Below are positions 1 to 12,100 of a DNA stretch of 64,000 nucleotides, piece after piece. The stretch comes from Saccoglossus kowalevskii (Eukaryota; Hemichordata; Enteropneusta; Harrimaniidae). Where the stretch lies: positions 86,092 through 150,091 of the forward strand of contig NW_003154744.1 in the NCBI RefSeq assembly GCF_000003605.2, in the 5' to 3' direction. Under the pieces are notes generated by a model. The model did no database searches, had not been told where the DNA came from, and saw nothing but the letters and a program-made list of their open reading frames with translations. Numbering within the stretch: position 1 is the stretch's first letter; each line of letters opens with the position of its first letter. The translations under genes and the position numbers were made by a program.

Positions 1-1340
1 TAATTTGAAATTACTTAGCTGAAAACTAATTATGCAAATCAGAAAATTAACATGAACAGATTTGAGTGTAAAACTAATGAGGTCTGCGCAATGTAGCAGA
101 AAATCTATGTACCAAGTTTAATTGAAATGTGATTAGAACCCAAAAATTATGAATTATTATGCTAATTAGGGAATTAATTTGAACAGATTTTTACCCTAAA
201 CTAATTAGGTTTGTACATTGTCCTAGAGCATCTTTGTACTAAGTTTCATTGAAATGGAATAATTAGTACTTTAGATATCAGTGTGAAATCTTAAAATTGG
301 TTAATTATGCAAATTAGGTAATTAATATGTACAGATTTTAACCCACAATTATCCAGGTCTGTCTATTGTCCTACAGCATCCATGTACAAACATTCATTGA
401 TATGTGATGATTAGTACCTGAGATATCAGTGTGAAAGTTGGAAATTGGTTAATTATGCAAATTATGTGATTAATATGCACAAATATTTACTGAAAACTAA
501 TCGGGTNNNNNNNNNNNNNNNNNNNNNNNNNNNNNNNNNNNNNNNNNNNNNNNNNNTTACCCTAAACTATCAGGTCTCTGCATAGTCCTAAAGGATCTAT
601 GTACCATTTTCATGAAATGCAATGATTAGTACTTGAGATACTCGTGGAAAAGCTGAAAATTAACAAATTATGCAAATTAGGTGATTAATATGCACAAAGA
701 TTTATCTGAAACAATCAATCTCTGCATAGTCCTTGAGTATGTAAGTACCAAGTTTCATTGACATGTAATGCTTACTACTAATATCAAAAGCTGAAAATTA
801 ATTAATTATGCAAATTAGGTAATTATATGTACTGATATTACAATAAAAACTATCAGGTCTACGTCGTGTCATATGACATCTATGTACCAAATTTCATTGA
901 AATGTGATGATTAGTACTTGAGATATCAATGGAAAAACCGAAAATTGATTAATCATTATGCAAATTAGGTAATTAGTATCCACGGATTATTACCAAAAAC
1001 TAATCAAAACCTAGCATTAGTTCAGAGCATCTATGTACCAAGATTCATTAAAATCCAATGAGTGGTTCTTTAGATATCAGTGGAACAGTCATAGAACAGC
1101 TAAAAATTAGCTAATTATCATGCAAATTAGGTAATTAACGAACATGGATTTTTACCAAAACCTAATCAAATCTGCGCATTGGCCCAGAGCATCTATGCAC
1201 CAAGTTTCATCAAAAACCGATGTATGTTTCTTGAGATAGCAGTGGAACAGTCGGACACACATACACACAGACATACAAACACACACAGACACACTAACTG
1301 CAAAAACTTCCATTATGTGCTTCGCACATGGGAGTAAAAA
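1..1340 (+). repeat. pearl/Helentron-like element A: ~148 bp tandem units, CA-rich microsatellite, hairpin
   Basis: At least eight diverged units contain ATTATGCAAATTAG, GTAATTAATATG and ATCTATGTACCAAGTTTCAT. Unit starts fall near 30, 155, 303, 451, 667, 805, 955 and 1117, giving about 125-160 bases and 148 most often. A 50-base N run (507-556) falls in the array. The array is followed by a CACACAGACA-type microsatellite (about 1255-1295) and a hairpin (1310-1332) with arms around TGTGC-TTC-GCACA. This order resembles the bivalve pearl elements and Helentron-associated non-autonomous elements. The left end is outside the window. Confidence 0.6.
507..556. other. assembly gap (50 N)
   Basis: A run of exactly 50 N inside tandem array A. 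The round length suggests a placeholder rather than a measured gap, so the copy number of the array is uncertain. Confidence 0.95.
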
Positions 1341-1501
1341 ATTACTAACCGAGGCGCATCCAAAATAAATTTTTCTGAGGGTGTTTCAAAACTAAATATT
1401 GACCGACATTGTGTTTCCTTAGATCGTTATAGCCAGACTGCTAAAAACGTAATTGATCCAAGAAACGCTATATAAACGTAATCTAGCTGTCGTTCAAATA
1501 G

Positions 1502-1664
1502 TTAAAGCGGGAAGATCGTCACCTGCGCACGCTCGGGAATTGAGTCCCAAGCGATGATAACAACACACGCTAAACGCAAAAGCTCATGGGTAGACGGTTG
1601 TTTGTAAACAATAACACGCTATGGCCATCTGACGCATGCGCAGGTGACGACACCCCCGCTTTAA
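1502..1664. mobile_element. TTAA-bounded MITE, family P1, complete copy
   Basis: Begins TTAAAGCGGGAAGATCGTCA and ends with the near reverse complement (GACGACACCCCCGCTTTAA), with TTAA at both borders and no coding capacity. Target TTAA and short GC-rich ends fit a piggyBac-type non-autonomous element. The terminal arms include CGTCACCTGCGCA. A second copy lies at 38816-38955 in the opposite orientation. Confidence 0.68.
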
Positions 1665-2434
1665 ATTGTATGTGGGAAATAGACGTACTAATGATTTCAC
1701 CTTGAACTACACCAGTCGAGACACGATCGATATGATATCCAATCGAAATTCGAACGCGCTGCATGACATGAAAATTAAAATTAAAACTGTTAAAACCATT
1801 TTAAGTACCAGCGGCGTTCTGAAACGTTGCAATTTTGTTTTGCTACTTTGTAGTCCATTGCTGATTATGATGAATGTATTATACTTTCGATTACTGTAAG
1901 TCACAAGTGACAAGGTGAACAACGATTATACACTACAGCTTTTAAAGTGATTTGTTTACGTGTTCAACAAATAAATCTCTCTGATCATTATTATAATATA
2001 TGACACTGTTATTAATAAGTTGACCAATATATCAGGTTACAGGGGATCTGAAATGTCATAGACGTATGGTGAAACAACACATGATATAATGTGCCGGAGT
2101 CTATTGGTGAGAAACTTACATCCCTCGCTGAACAGATGCATCTAAGTCAACTCATGCTGCATTTAATTTGTCATTGGTCAAATTTTAAGTTTTATCGCTG
2201 GCATGAACTTTTTAGATTCGTTAGTCACGTGGTTCTAAACATGTATGTAGTTAAGCCCCTCTAAGTTATAAGAAATGACATTCGAATAAAATGAATCAAT
2301 GATCGGTAACGTTCGTGCTTGCAGGAAATTGGTGAAATTTTGATGTTTAGGATATCGTGCACATTAGCAATAAAATTTGTTACGTAATAATTACAAAACA
2401 CAATAATTCGAAGAGCACTGTACATGTGCAAATA
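1665..2434. other. non-coding stretch, 3' side of nAChR exon 5
   Basis: Searched on the minus strand for a TM3 exon (a hydrophobic segment after TM2) and none was found. The overlapping small open frames on both strands (about 1666-1922) have no recognisable domain. Confidence 0.5.
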
Positions 2435-2567
2435 TTATAGGGCGGTGGTCGTCTCGCAGCGCGTGTTCGAATTTCATGTAAATAAACAATGTATTTTACA
2501 CGCGTTGTATACGTCGCTATGAGTCCCATATCGAACAGGACGCGGCACGACGACTACCGCCCTTTAA
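2435..2567. mobile_element. TTAA-type MITE, family P2, short internal-deletion copy
   Basis: The left end is TTATAGGGCGGTGGTCGTC and the right end is the inverse GACGACTACCGCCCTTTAA. The arms match the P2 copies at 3743 and 7193, but the inside is much shorter and different, so this is a deleted or related subfamily copy. It lies just downstream of nAChR exon 5. Confidence 0.6.
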
Positions 2568-2661
2568 ATACTAGTAGTAGTCATTCTTTGCCACATTTTA
2601 TATGGTTAATAATGATTGTACTGGTGTATTAACATTTAATTAGAATATGTTGTGTACTCAC

Positions 2662-3194
2662 GTAAATGCGGGATGTATTCCGAGTTAGGTGGCATGAATT
2701 CGCCGACAACTGTCAGAAACACAAACTGAGAGAGGATGCTGGTCACGCACAACGTAATCCGTTCGCCGGAATCTGAAGGCAGGTAAAATCCAACGGCGAC
2801 TAAGACGCACGCAAGGAATGACGGGAAAATGATGTTGAAGATGTAGAACAAGGATCTCCTCTTCAGATGAATGATGTACGTGATGTCTGGGAACGGATCG
2901 TCACAACAAACGTATTTTTCCTCTGATCGTATTATTGGCATTCCAACCAATTCCCATTCCCCGTTTGGCACAAATCTGTCGGTGTCACTTTTATTGTCCG
3001 CGAGCATGTCGAGAAACTTAATGTCGTAACTCCAGGAGGCAAACTTAAGCTTGCATTCTTGCTCGTCAAAAGGGAAGTAGGTGGCATCAATGCCGCATGT
3101 ACAACGGATTACGAAAGGCTGTAAAGACGTGACAGTGCCGTCAGAGTCAATAATTGCGTCCGTGTCGTAATGTCGTTGAAACTCGTCACTTACA
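2662..3194 (-). CDS. nAChR exon 5 (Cys-loop, loops B and C, TM1, TM2)
   Basis: The 533-base exon starts after TTTCCTCCACAG and ends at CATTTAC|GTGAGT. It contains the Cys-loop CGIDATYFPFDEQEC (13 residues between cysteines), loop B SWSYD with the key Trp, an N-K-S glycosylation site, NGEWELVG, loop C YVCCDDPFPDITY, then TM1 (LFYIFNIIFPSFLACVLVAV) and TM2 starting GERITLCVTSILSQFVFL. TM2 has Leu at 9', Glu at -1' and Glu at 20'. The first base completes the Ser codon begun in exon 4. The second loop C aromatic, usually Tyr, is Phe. The exon ends after PPNSEYIPHL plus one base, before TM3. Confidence 0.95.
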
Positions 3195-6100
3195 CTGTGG
3201 AGGAAATTTAGAAAACATATAAGTTTGCATGTTATTTTACCTATTTATTCTGGGATAAATGTATCACAACTAATATAAATATTAGTAAGACTATGCTCCC
3301 GTGATTGAGAAGCAGCCATGATAAAATCAAACTAAAAAAAATAATAATAGCTGAATTTCGGAACACCATAGATCACAAATGACGCATTACTTCGAGTACA
3401 GGTTCCCTGTATTTTTACATTTAATTGATCATCAATAATGTTTTAGTGTTTTGATGATTTGTTCTAAATTCAGTAAACGTCGTTTATTATTTCGCCATGT
3501 TTGTAATCTTAAACAGAAATAAACCGACTCTATACTACAGTGGTAGAATCACCAATCATAAATAGGTCTAGCTTACCTTCCAAACAACGTAATATCCGGT
3601 TGCCAAATTTCAACAATAGGTACTTGTATCTGAGTTATATCATTATACAGACTTGCATCCCATGATAAGTACTCATCAGTCCATCTCTATTGATGAATAT
3701 AATGATTTATCAAATGTATTATGAATTGTATTACGTATATTTTTAAAGGGCGGCGGTCGTCGCGCCACGCATGCAACAGATATGGGACTCATAAGAACAA
3801 AGATGGTGACTTGTCGAATGTTTTGCAGACCAAAGACTACAAACCGAGACGTCACTAAGCTTTAACTATGTAATATGTTCAGTGATTGGAAGGTATCGAA
3901 GGAGTCTCCAATGCTAATTAGTGTACGTTGCACCCAAATCAAAACACGTAATTTCCATTAGAAGAGCGCATTGGATTGTGGGAAAATAAATGTTTATCGA
4001 CAAAGATGTCGCAGATGCGTTGTAATAATATGTTAAGTAAAGAAGTTAAGGATGTGTAAATAGTTAAATAGTATAGTAATATCGTCGAATTCAACATAAG
4101 AACTCTGGCTAATAATAGTATTTATACTAGAAACACAATGTTACAGCCAACTCCGCATATATCTACGCATCGTGACACATCGAGTGAATACCGCCCTCTT
4201 GCGGCAATCATGCATATAATTGGTTTTGAAAAATCCATTCTACTATTGCGTTTCTGTAAACACCACGGCACAACACATTGATGGTGTTCCCGATATTTTA
4301 TAATATGAAATCAACACATACAGTATCAGAACGTGATGAAATGAACATTATATGTTCCTTAACGTTGAAAACAACACCTTGACCAATTATAAAACCTCTT
4401 CCCGTCTCAATGTAAAAACAAGATGATTATCATCCATTATAATGTATTATTTATTTATGTTTGAACATGACGAGATCATTCTGGTCATACATTGGTTATT
4501 GCTCGGTGAAGATGGCTCATTTGCATGTAAATTAGTATATGCTGTGTGTATCAAATCAAATTACTGACATTTTAGATTTTGTAATTACGGCCGGTCCTTA
4601 CGTCATTAAGTAGTAACATGTCCCAGACAGATCGTTATCAAGGCTTAATCGGCAATTGGATATAATTAACCAATTACAAACAAACATAATCGCAGACGGT
4701 CAAATTTGAAGAAAGGGACGTCATAATGAATACAAATGATTCCTAAAGCCATTGGGTATTTTTCCCCCTCAATTTAATCATTACTGTTTCAATAACACAT
4801 GAACGAACAAGACAATTATGTCAAATTGATTTAGATTAACAAGTGTATATATTTGTTTACATTGTCGCAAGCTACTGTACGTGGATGAGCACATTTGATT
4901 ATGATTCATCGTAATATATAAACAAATTGAAAATATCAATTAATATAATGCGCACCGGTTGTATATACAAACACAATTAACGTCTACTCTCACTCATTTT
5001 GTTCTTTCATTTTTATCAAAGGAACTTCTTGAATGTTGAGCAACCTTCTCATTCATCTGTATCGTACAACATATTTTTTTTTCAACAATTAAACCGACAA
5101 AGGACATTACTAAACGAATGAATATGCACGTGAAAAAATAAACTGAAAGAAAATACAGGTACCACAAACATGCGTGTAACACAACTTTCCACTGCGTTTT
5201 CTCGCGATATTACGTTCTAATTACCATGTATTAGCCATAGGACGAACTACTGAAACTTCCGTATCTTTACGAATAGGTATCCATTTATTATTATTTTTCA
5301 AAATGTAGTTCCAGACAAATCGTTTTATTATCTCGAGTTTAACGGGTCGTGTATGTCCCCACCATAGAGCCATGTATTAACTCCGTAATCACCCACATAC
5401 AGTAATATCACCGTTATCTCAAAAAATTGCACCGTGACCCCAATGTTTTCATATATGATAGTCTATATACAAAATATTAAAAAAAATTCCAAAGAATTTC
5501 GTGAACCAGTATTGAGTAACCATAAAGGATTATCGGATGCTTTCTATCATCAATTCTCGTAAATTGTTCGGTTATGACACGAACTAGACAAACTAACGAC
5601 TATAGATTTTATGATCCGTGCATACTAAGAGTGTGTTAAAATGTTATGTCCGGAAATTACCTTTATATTGTCATTATTTGATAGTGTGAGTAGTTTTTCC
5701 TATTATAATAAGGAGTTGCCGTCAGAATATAAACTAGAATAATAACAATAATCGGTAATAGATGTACATATAAACTCCGCATCTGACATTTGCAAGGCAT
5801 TTTGTTCAAAGATGGTCCCCTTCGAATAAGTATGAGTTCAATGTTATCATAAAATGGGAGTCGGAATTCGCATAATAAGTACGAAAGCAATCTAACGAAC
5901 ACATTTCAAATAGAAGTCGAAAATATCAATTATTATTGAAAATTAGCAAAGATATATAAACGGCACAACGTCTCTGAAAGTAGGCGAGCCCACGAATGAG
6001 CCAAACCGTACTGTACCCAAACACACGCCGGGACCGGAGGTATCAGAGAATTGTGACACACGGGACAATATAAACACCACACGGTAATATTCTAGTAATA

Positions 6101-9100
6101 CACCACGGGTAGCTATAAAACATCACCACCCGACAAAACAAGCCAGCGATTAGCCGATGGACAACGTCAGTCCCACTAACAACTTAGTACGGCTGAAAGA
6201 GTATTAGCTGGAAAACATACATGTGGCTTCCGAAAATTAGAAATGTAATTGGCTGTTAGAGTCCACAACCCTTTGCCTTTTGGCAGACGGATCACGATTG
6301 AGCATAACGCCCTCAGGGACTAAAAATAAAACAAACCTTCTCCTTATTATGGTTCCTGGGAACGAGCAGTTCCAAGAATATGTTGTTTACAGCAAATCAC
6401 ACATACCATTAAAAAAACAATTCTCACACAATCACAACACTAATCTGATCACCAACGTACTATCAAACTGTTAAAATAACAAAATGCACGTCTGCATTGC
6501 AATTTAGTGCAGTGAACTAGGATCATCAGTTTTCAGTTTGAATGAGAGTAATTCCGCGCGGTCGTATCGAAACGTGAATGATACAATCTATTTTCAACTT
6601 ATAACGAATGTCTTGTTTTCAATTAACATTAAATACAAATCACATGCTAGTGTAATATGAGTATGTGATCCAAGTGATAGCAGCGATGGTAATGATGGCA
6701 TCCAGATGCGTGTTTTATATCGTCAAGCAGGCAGAATGTCTACACGTATCGTCCATGGCTGGGGACGACTGTAATAACTACTCTCCACAACTGACCGTTG
6801 GTGGCAGACTGGAAACGACACTGGAGCACCAGTTTCTCTCATCGCCCAATGACGTGAACGTTCGCACCCACGTGTTACGATAGGAAACAGTGGCGCGTGG
6901 GAAGTTGTTCTGCACGCAGGTTTGGAATCGTTACCGCATTAGCAATTCTACTCTTGAGTCACAGCCGGTTGATTGTCTTAGCGAGTCAACAGGAGTGGTT
7001 ATTTTAATTGACATTGAAATTTATTTAAATTTTGTGAAATTAAAATAGCCACTGTGAATGAAGATACATGCTAATGTGCAGTGTATATACGATTATACCA
7101 TCTGTGACCTATTATTAGTTTAATTTATGTTATGTCAATCAATAAATCCAACACTCGAATTCATGTGTAGATTAGTGAATTTATTTCTGAGCTTAAAGCG
7201 CGGTAGTCGTCGCGCCACGCATGCGCGAGATATATGGGTCTCATATAAACAAAGATGGCGACTTTGGCTGTTGCGCAGATCGACGAGTACAAACTGGGAC
7301 GTTACCAAGCTTCAATTAGGTATTTTTAGGTGATTGGAATGTATCATAGGAGTCACCGGCGGTAATTAGTTCAAGTCGCGCCCAGGTCAAACCTCATACT
7401 CGTGATTTCCATTAGAAGAGCGTATTGGATTGTGGGAAAATCAATATTTATCAACACAAATGTCGCACATGCGCGGCGCGACGACTACCACCCTTTAAAC
7501 AAATTGGCTTAGTAAGTGTTAAGAATTGGAATTTTCGAAAATAAAGAAAGATCTATTTACAAAAAGCTGGCCAAAAATAGATAAATGTGAATGCTACACT
7601 GAAACACGACAGCAAATCAGATAAATTTACTATGTGTCGTGTGCGTAAATAAAACACAAATAACTTTAGCATAATTTCAACAATTTAATTTTTTCGATTT
7701 AGAAAAAAAATGGTTTTTGGATGTTTCAACAAAAGTACCTCATATCATATGTCTTAAAAAATATTCAATTTGTAAAAACACGTTTGTGACTCACCTGACT
7801 TAGCCAACACTTTATCATGATAATTTGGTTCTTTTCATCCTGTAAACAAGAAAAACAACATTATTACGTAATAAACATTACCATCTTGAATACCTGTAAT
7901 GGAAAAACGTAGATATTAGACTGAAATGAAAATATCCCCGAACTCTAATATTTCGACTGACCAATTAGACCCTGTCGGTCACGAGCATTTAACACAAGTG
8001 CAGACAACTAATTCTACAACACAATCTGTATACTATACCATAATTCTAAAAATTACTATTCAAAATATGTGAACCCACATACGCAACATTCATCAGCAAA
8101 GTAATACTGACAAAAAACACAAAACAAAAACGTTTGTTCCAGTTGAACATAAACTTTGTAGGAACGTCACGGTGATTACACTACGTCAGATCATGTTCAC
8201 AGCGGTTTCGCGCTAGATAACGAACTATCAGAATTTTCGCAATCCAGTAAGAGTAAACACCATGCCTAGACACAGTCAGTGAATTTCGTATTATTCATCA
8301 GATATTCTGCCGGATGGAGTAAGTAAGTAAACAATAAAAAAAATTCTGTAAGCGATCACCAGCATCGAAGCTGTCACAATATGTATTCGACAAAGTGACA
8401 TAGTTTCGTTTACTCTAAGACCAAATCAATAGAACCATTCGTTCTGCCACTACCTTAACTTTCATACGACAACTTTAGATTTAATAAATGAAATGGCTGC
8501 AGTGAGGCCACTGATTATGAATATTGAAATCTGAGTTTCAGGAATTACCGAATAATGTTGCAATGATAAGAACATCATGAAAATGTGAAAAAAGATGGTG
8601 TGCAATAACGATGACATATAATGACGACAGTAATGGCGACATGGTAATGATGATGGTAGTAATGCTTATACGGAAATGCAAACGATGTGGATGTGACGAT
8701 GATAAATAATGAAAATAGAGAAGTGGTAATATAGAAGTGAAAAGTGGTGATTTTATCGTAATGATGTCGATGGAATAAAGGGTTAGAACAAACAAAGGTT
8801 ATGTGGCAACTGTTAATATCTATTGTAACGATATCGGATAAACATGAATATCAATGTACGTCACCGGGCATTAGCAAAATGTACAGGTACGAGAGTGCAG
8901 TAAAACTTGTGTCTAAAATGGAGTGCCTTGATGGTAATTTTTATCTGCTTGACCAAATCTAGTCGTGTAATAAAATCTCGTCTCGTCGTGCCCAACTCTC
9001 GTCTGAGTGTCCAACTCTCATCTGAGTGCCCAACTCTCATCTGAGTGCCCAACTCTCGTCTGAGTGACCAACTCTCGTCTCAGTGAAACTTTCGTCTGAG

Positions 9101-12100
9101 TAACACTCTTGTTTGAGTACCCAACTCTCGTCTGAGGAACCAACTCTCGTCTGAGTGAAACTTTCGTCTGAGTGAAACTCTCGTCTGAGCGAAACTCTCG
9201 TCCGAGTGACCAACTCTCCTCCGAGTTAAAGTCTCACCTCTCTCCAAACATGCGCTATATAATGGTGCATCGCATAACCAAACTTTACATGTCATGTGAC
9301 TGAAAATGGATTCACTCCGCATGTGTTTCACAATCAAAGAATTATATAAAAATAATAATATATCTACTTCATTTTTAATGCCGTTGCGCTGATACACTGT
9401 CTGGCAACTTACTGCATGACATGGAGATACCTTTCTGTAAGGATCATATTGTTCTAGCTGACCACTTTGTCGTGGAAACAAATTATGCATTACAATGTGA
9501 TTGTTTGTCATTGATGACTGACGACACATCCCGGGGGGATGCATGGCCTTAATACGAAAATGGGTTTGGGTATTATATATGTGGTAATAAAGAATTAATA
9601 TTGATGGGGAAAATGACGATGGTATGTAGGCGATGGCGTTATTGTAATGTAACAAACCAGTTGTGAAGTTGGTATGACAGCAATGGCGGTGTGAAAATGG
9701 CGATGATTTGGAACATGACAGTACTGCTCACGACACGGAGACCTGATTTTGTAGCAGTGGTGTAGATATTGAGGTATTGACGACGATATTAACATAAGAC
9801 ATCACAAAATGAAAGTGACTACGACGTTGTAGTCATTATGAGGCGATCAATTTATTGTACATATCAAGGGCTCGGAGAGTAATAACTATTGTTGCTACTG
9901 CATCGATCGATTCTTACAAGTTCAATATTATCAGTACTAGCGACAGTTGCTTTTCACGCTCAATGGAGCGCTATAGTTGTCTCATTTAGGTCAGAACCTA
10001 TGTGTTTTCATAAAGGTGATTGCAAAACTCACGTATGATATTGTGAGTCCTAACCTTGTCTTCGACAATTTAATAAATGTCTTATTAAAAACATTCATAT
10101 AAGGACAAGTGCGACATTACCCATTTTACACAAGTTTGTTGGTGTTATCTGTGGCTATCTATTGCATAGTGTGACGTGGGCTTATCTCCGTGAAATACAC
10201 ACATTGGAAAAGTTAGGAGGTCACCTGGCCATGCCCTTACCACATTCGTTACACATATTCATATTACCCATAATACAAAGCTGTTATTGAGTAATTGTAA
10301 ATGACACCACCACCAAACAAAAATTGTAAACCCCTACGATGGAACATCTCAGTTAAGCTGATTTTATTTTCACTGAATCAACCCTTCAGCGAAAATATCC
10401 TTACGGTGATTTGAGCTTTCAGCCAAATTCGCTAGAATGGTATGTAGCTGTTTCAGACCGATTCAGACTAGCTTTCTATTTTCCAAATCGGTATATGTCT
10501 GAATACATTATCATTTGCACAAGTAATGTAGTTAATTTAAAAAAAATAATCATACATGAAAAGTACAGCATCAAGGTCATGAAGTGAATTTGGTCAATTC
10601 ATCAGTTTGAGTCATAACACTGTCAACATGGTACAATTACGACAATCGGCAATCATTAGGAAAGCCGATAATTCAGGATCTCCGACGCAAATGACAGTAA
10701 TCTTGACAACAATTGCCTGATAATACATATCTAACAGTTACAGGAGGATGTCAGTAATGAGAACAGTGACACACAAATTCATAATTTCCGGAGTAACGAA
10801 GAGTATACGTTTTATGAAATAGATTTGATATGAAGGGAGCCGCATAGCATTCTACAAACCAGTCATGTTTGTTTATTCTTGTCCGCTAGCTAACCAATTA
10901 TTTAAATTTTGTTGTTGTAAATTTAATATGCAGCATTTTTTAAAGTCTTGAAACAAGACCGATGATGCTTTGCCTTCCCAAATCATCGGGCCGATGGGTG
11001 ATGTCGTTTCCTTCTAAGGGAAAAACAAAGCCTCGCCATAAGAAAGATGAAACAAGTCATTTACATGACAGAACTTAAATAGTGTCAGAAACTATTTATT
11101 GGGTCATTTTCATGGAAACTTCCTTTCTTCTTTACTTGTCAGCTTCCATGCTGATTGCCAAGTTGCTACGTCCCCGGGGGTCACTCTATATGCCGTTACT
11201 ACCCCATGTGCGTTCTAAATTTAGCGGGGAAATGGGTGCTTTTCACCTTCTAAAGCGGCCGGGTAAAGCGGGCCCGCGCGGGAGGCAAATAGGCCCCATT
11301 TAAAAGCTAATGTCTGCAATAGGCCCCCAGAAATAAACTCACAGGGTTGCTGCGCCTGCTGTAGGCCCTCTCTCGCAACAACCACTCCCATAAACCGCCG
11401 TAGGCCCGAATTGGCGGACCCATAGCCCCGACCAGGCCCAAAACGCCCACCCGAATCATGTGAATAGTTCTCATCATTAAACAACGAATGACACCAACAG
11501 GAGTTGCATACACAGCAACCATAAGTAGCGTATTTAGTTGATTATTCTCCACCTGAGTAAACAAAAAGGTAGACATTGCTCGCAATAGGGGGTGGGATGT
11601 TCTCAATATTTATCTGCAATAGGGGGGTGTTCTTTTCTTCAATAAGTATGCTCTAGGGAGTACTAAATTTACATTGCGTCCGCAATAGGGGGTATGGTTT
11701 GCCAAATGAATGTGCTGCCAGCCCTAGGGGCCTATTATGTTTTAGCAAGAACGCACATGGTGTAAGGTTTTAATTTAGAGTGACCCCGGGGCTCCATCTA
11801 TCTCTATCCCCACAACATGTCCTCGCATTACACAGATTTGATTTCAAAATTAAAGCAGTGGCTGACCAGACCATTTTTTTGGAACCATTGCATCGTACAG
11901 AAAACGATTGATAATAAACATTTGTTTATTCTGCTTTTATTACATGACCACTTAATGCATCTTCTGTGGAATTTTTGCCCTTGACGATGCCGGGGTTTTT
12001 AAGCATGGTCGGATTAAAGTTGATCATATCCCCATTAGTTATATTCACGTACATAAAACCGAGGATGTCTAACAACAGCTACTACAAAAAAGTAGTATCA

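Noticed and set aside
1707-1922. Hydrophobic minus-strand frame considered as the missing TM3 exon
   Set aside because: The sequence does not match the TM3 pattern after TM2 and lacks a suitable acceptor in phase 1; it also overlaps unrelated frames.
8861-9655. Minus-strand frames of 63 and 191 residues with repeated RRELG/HSDES
   Set aside because: They are translations of the 17-19 bp minisatellite and its flanks, with no domain.
11082-11606. Frames of 73-99 residues rich in Gly/Arg/Pro
   Set aside because: By-products of the GC-rich inverted-repeat element; no known domain.
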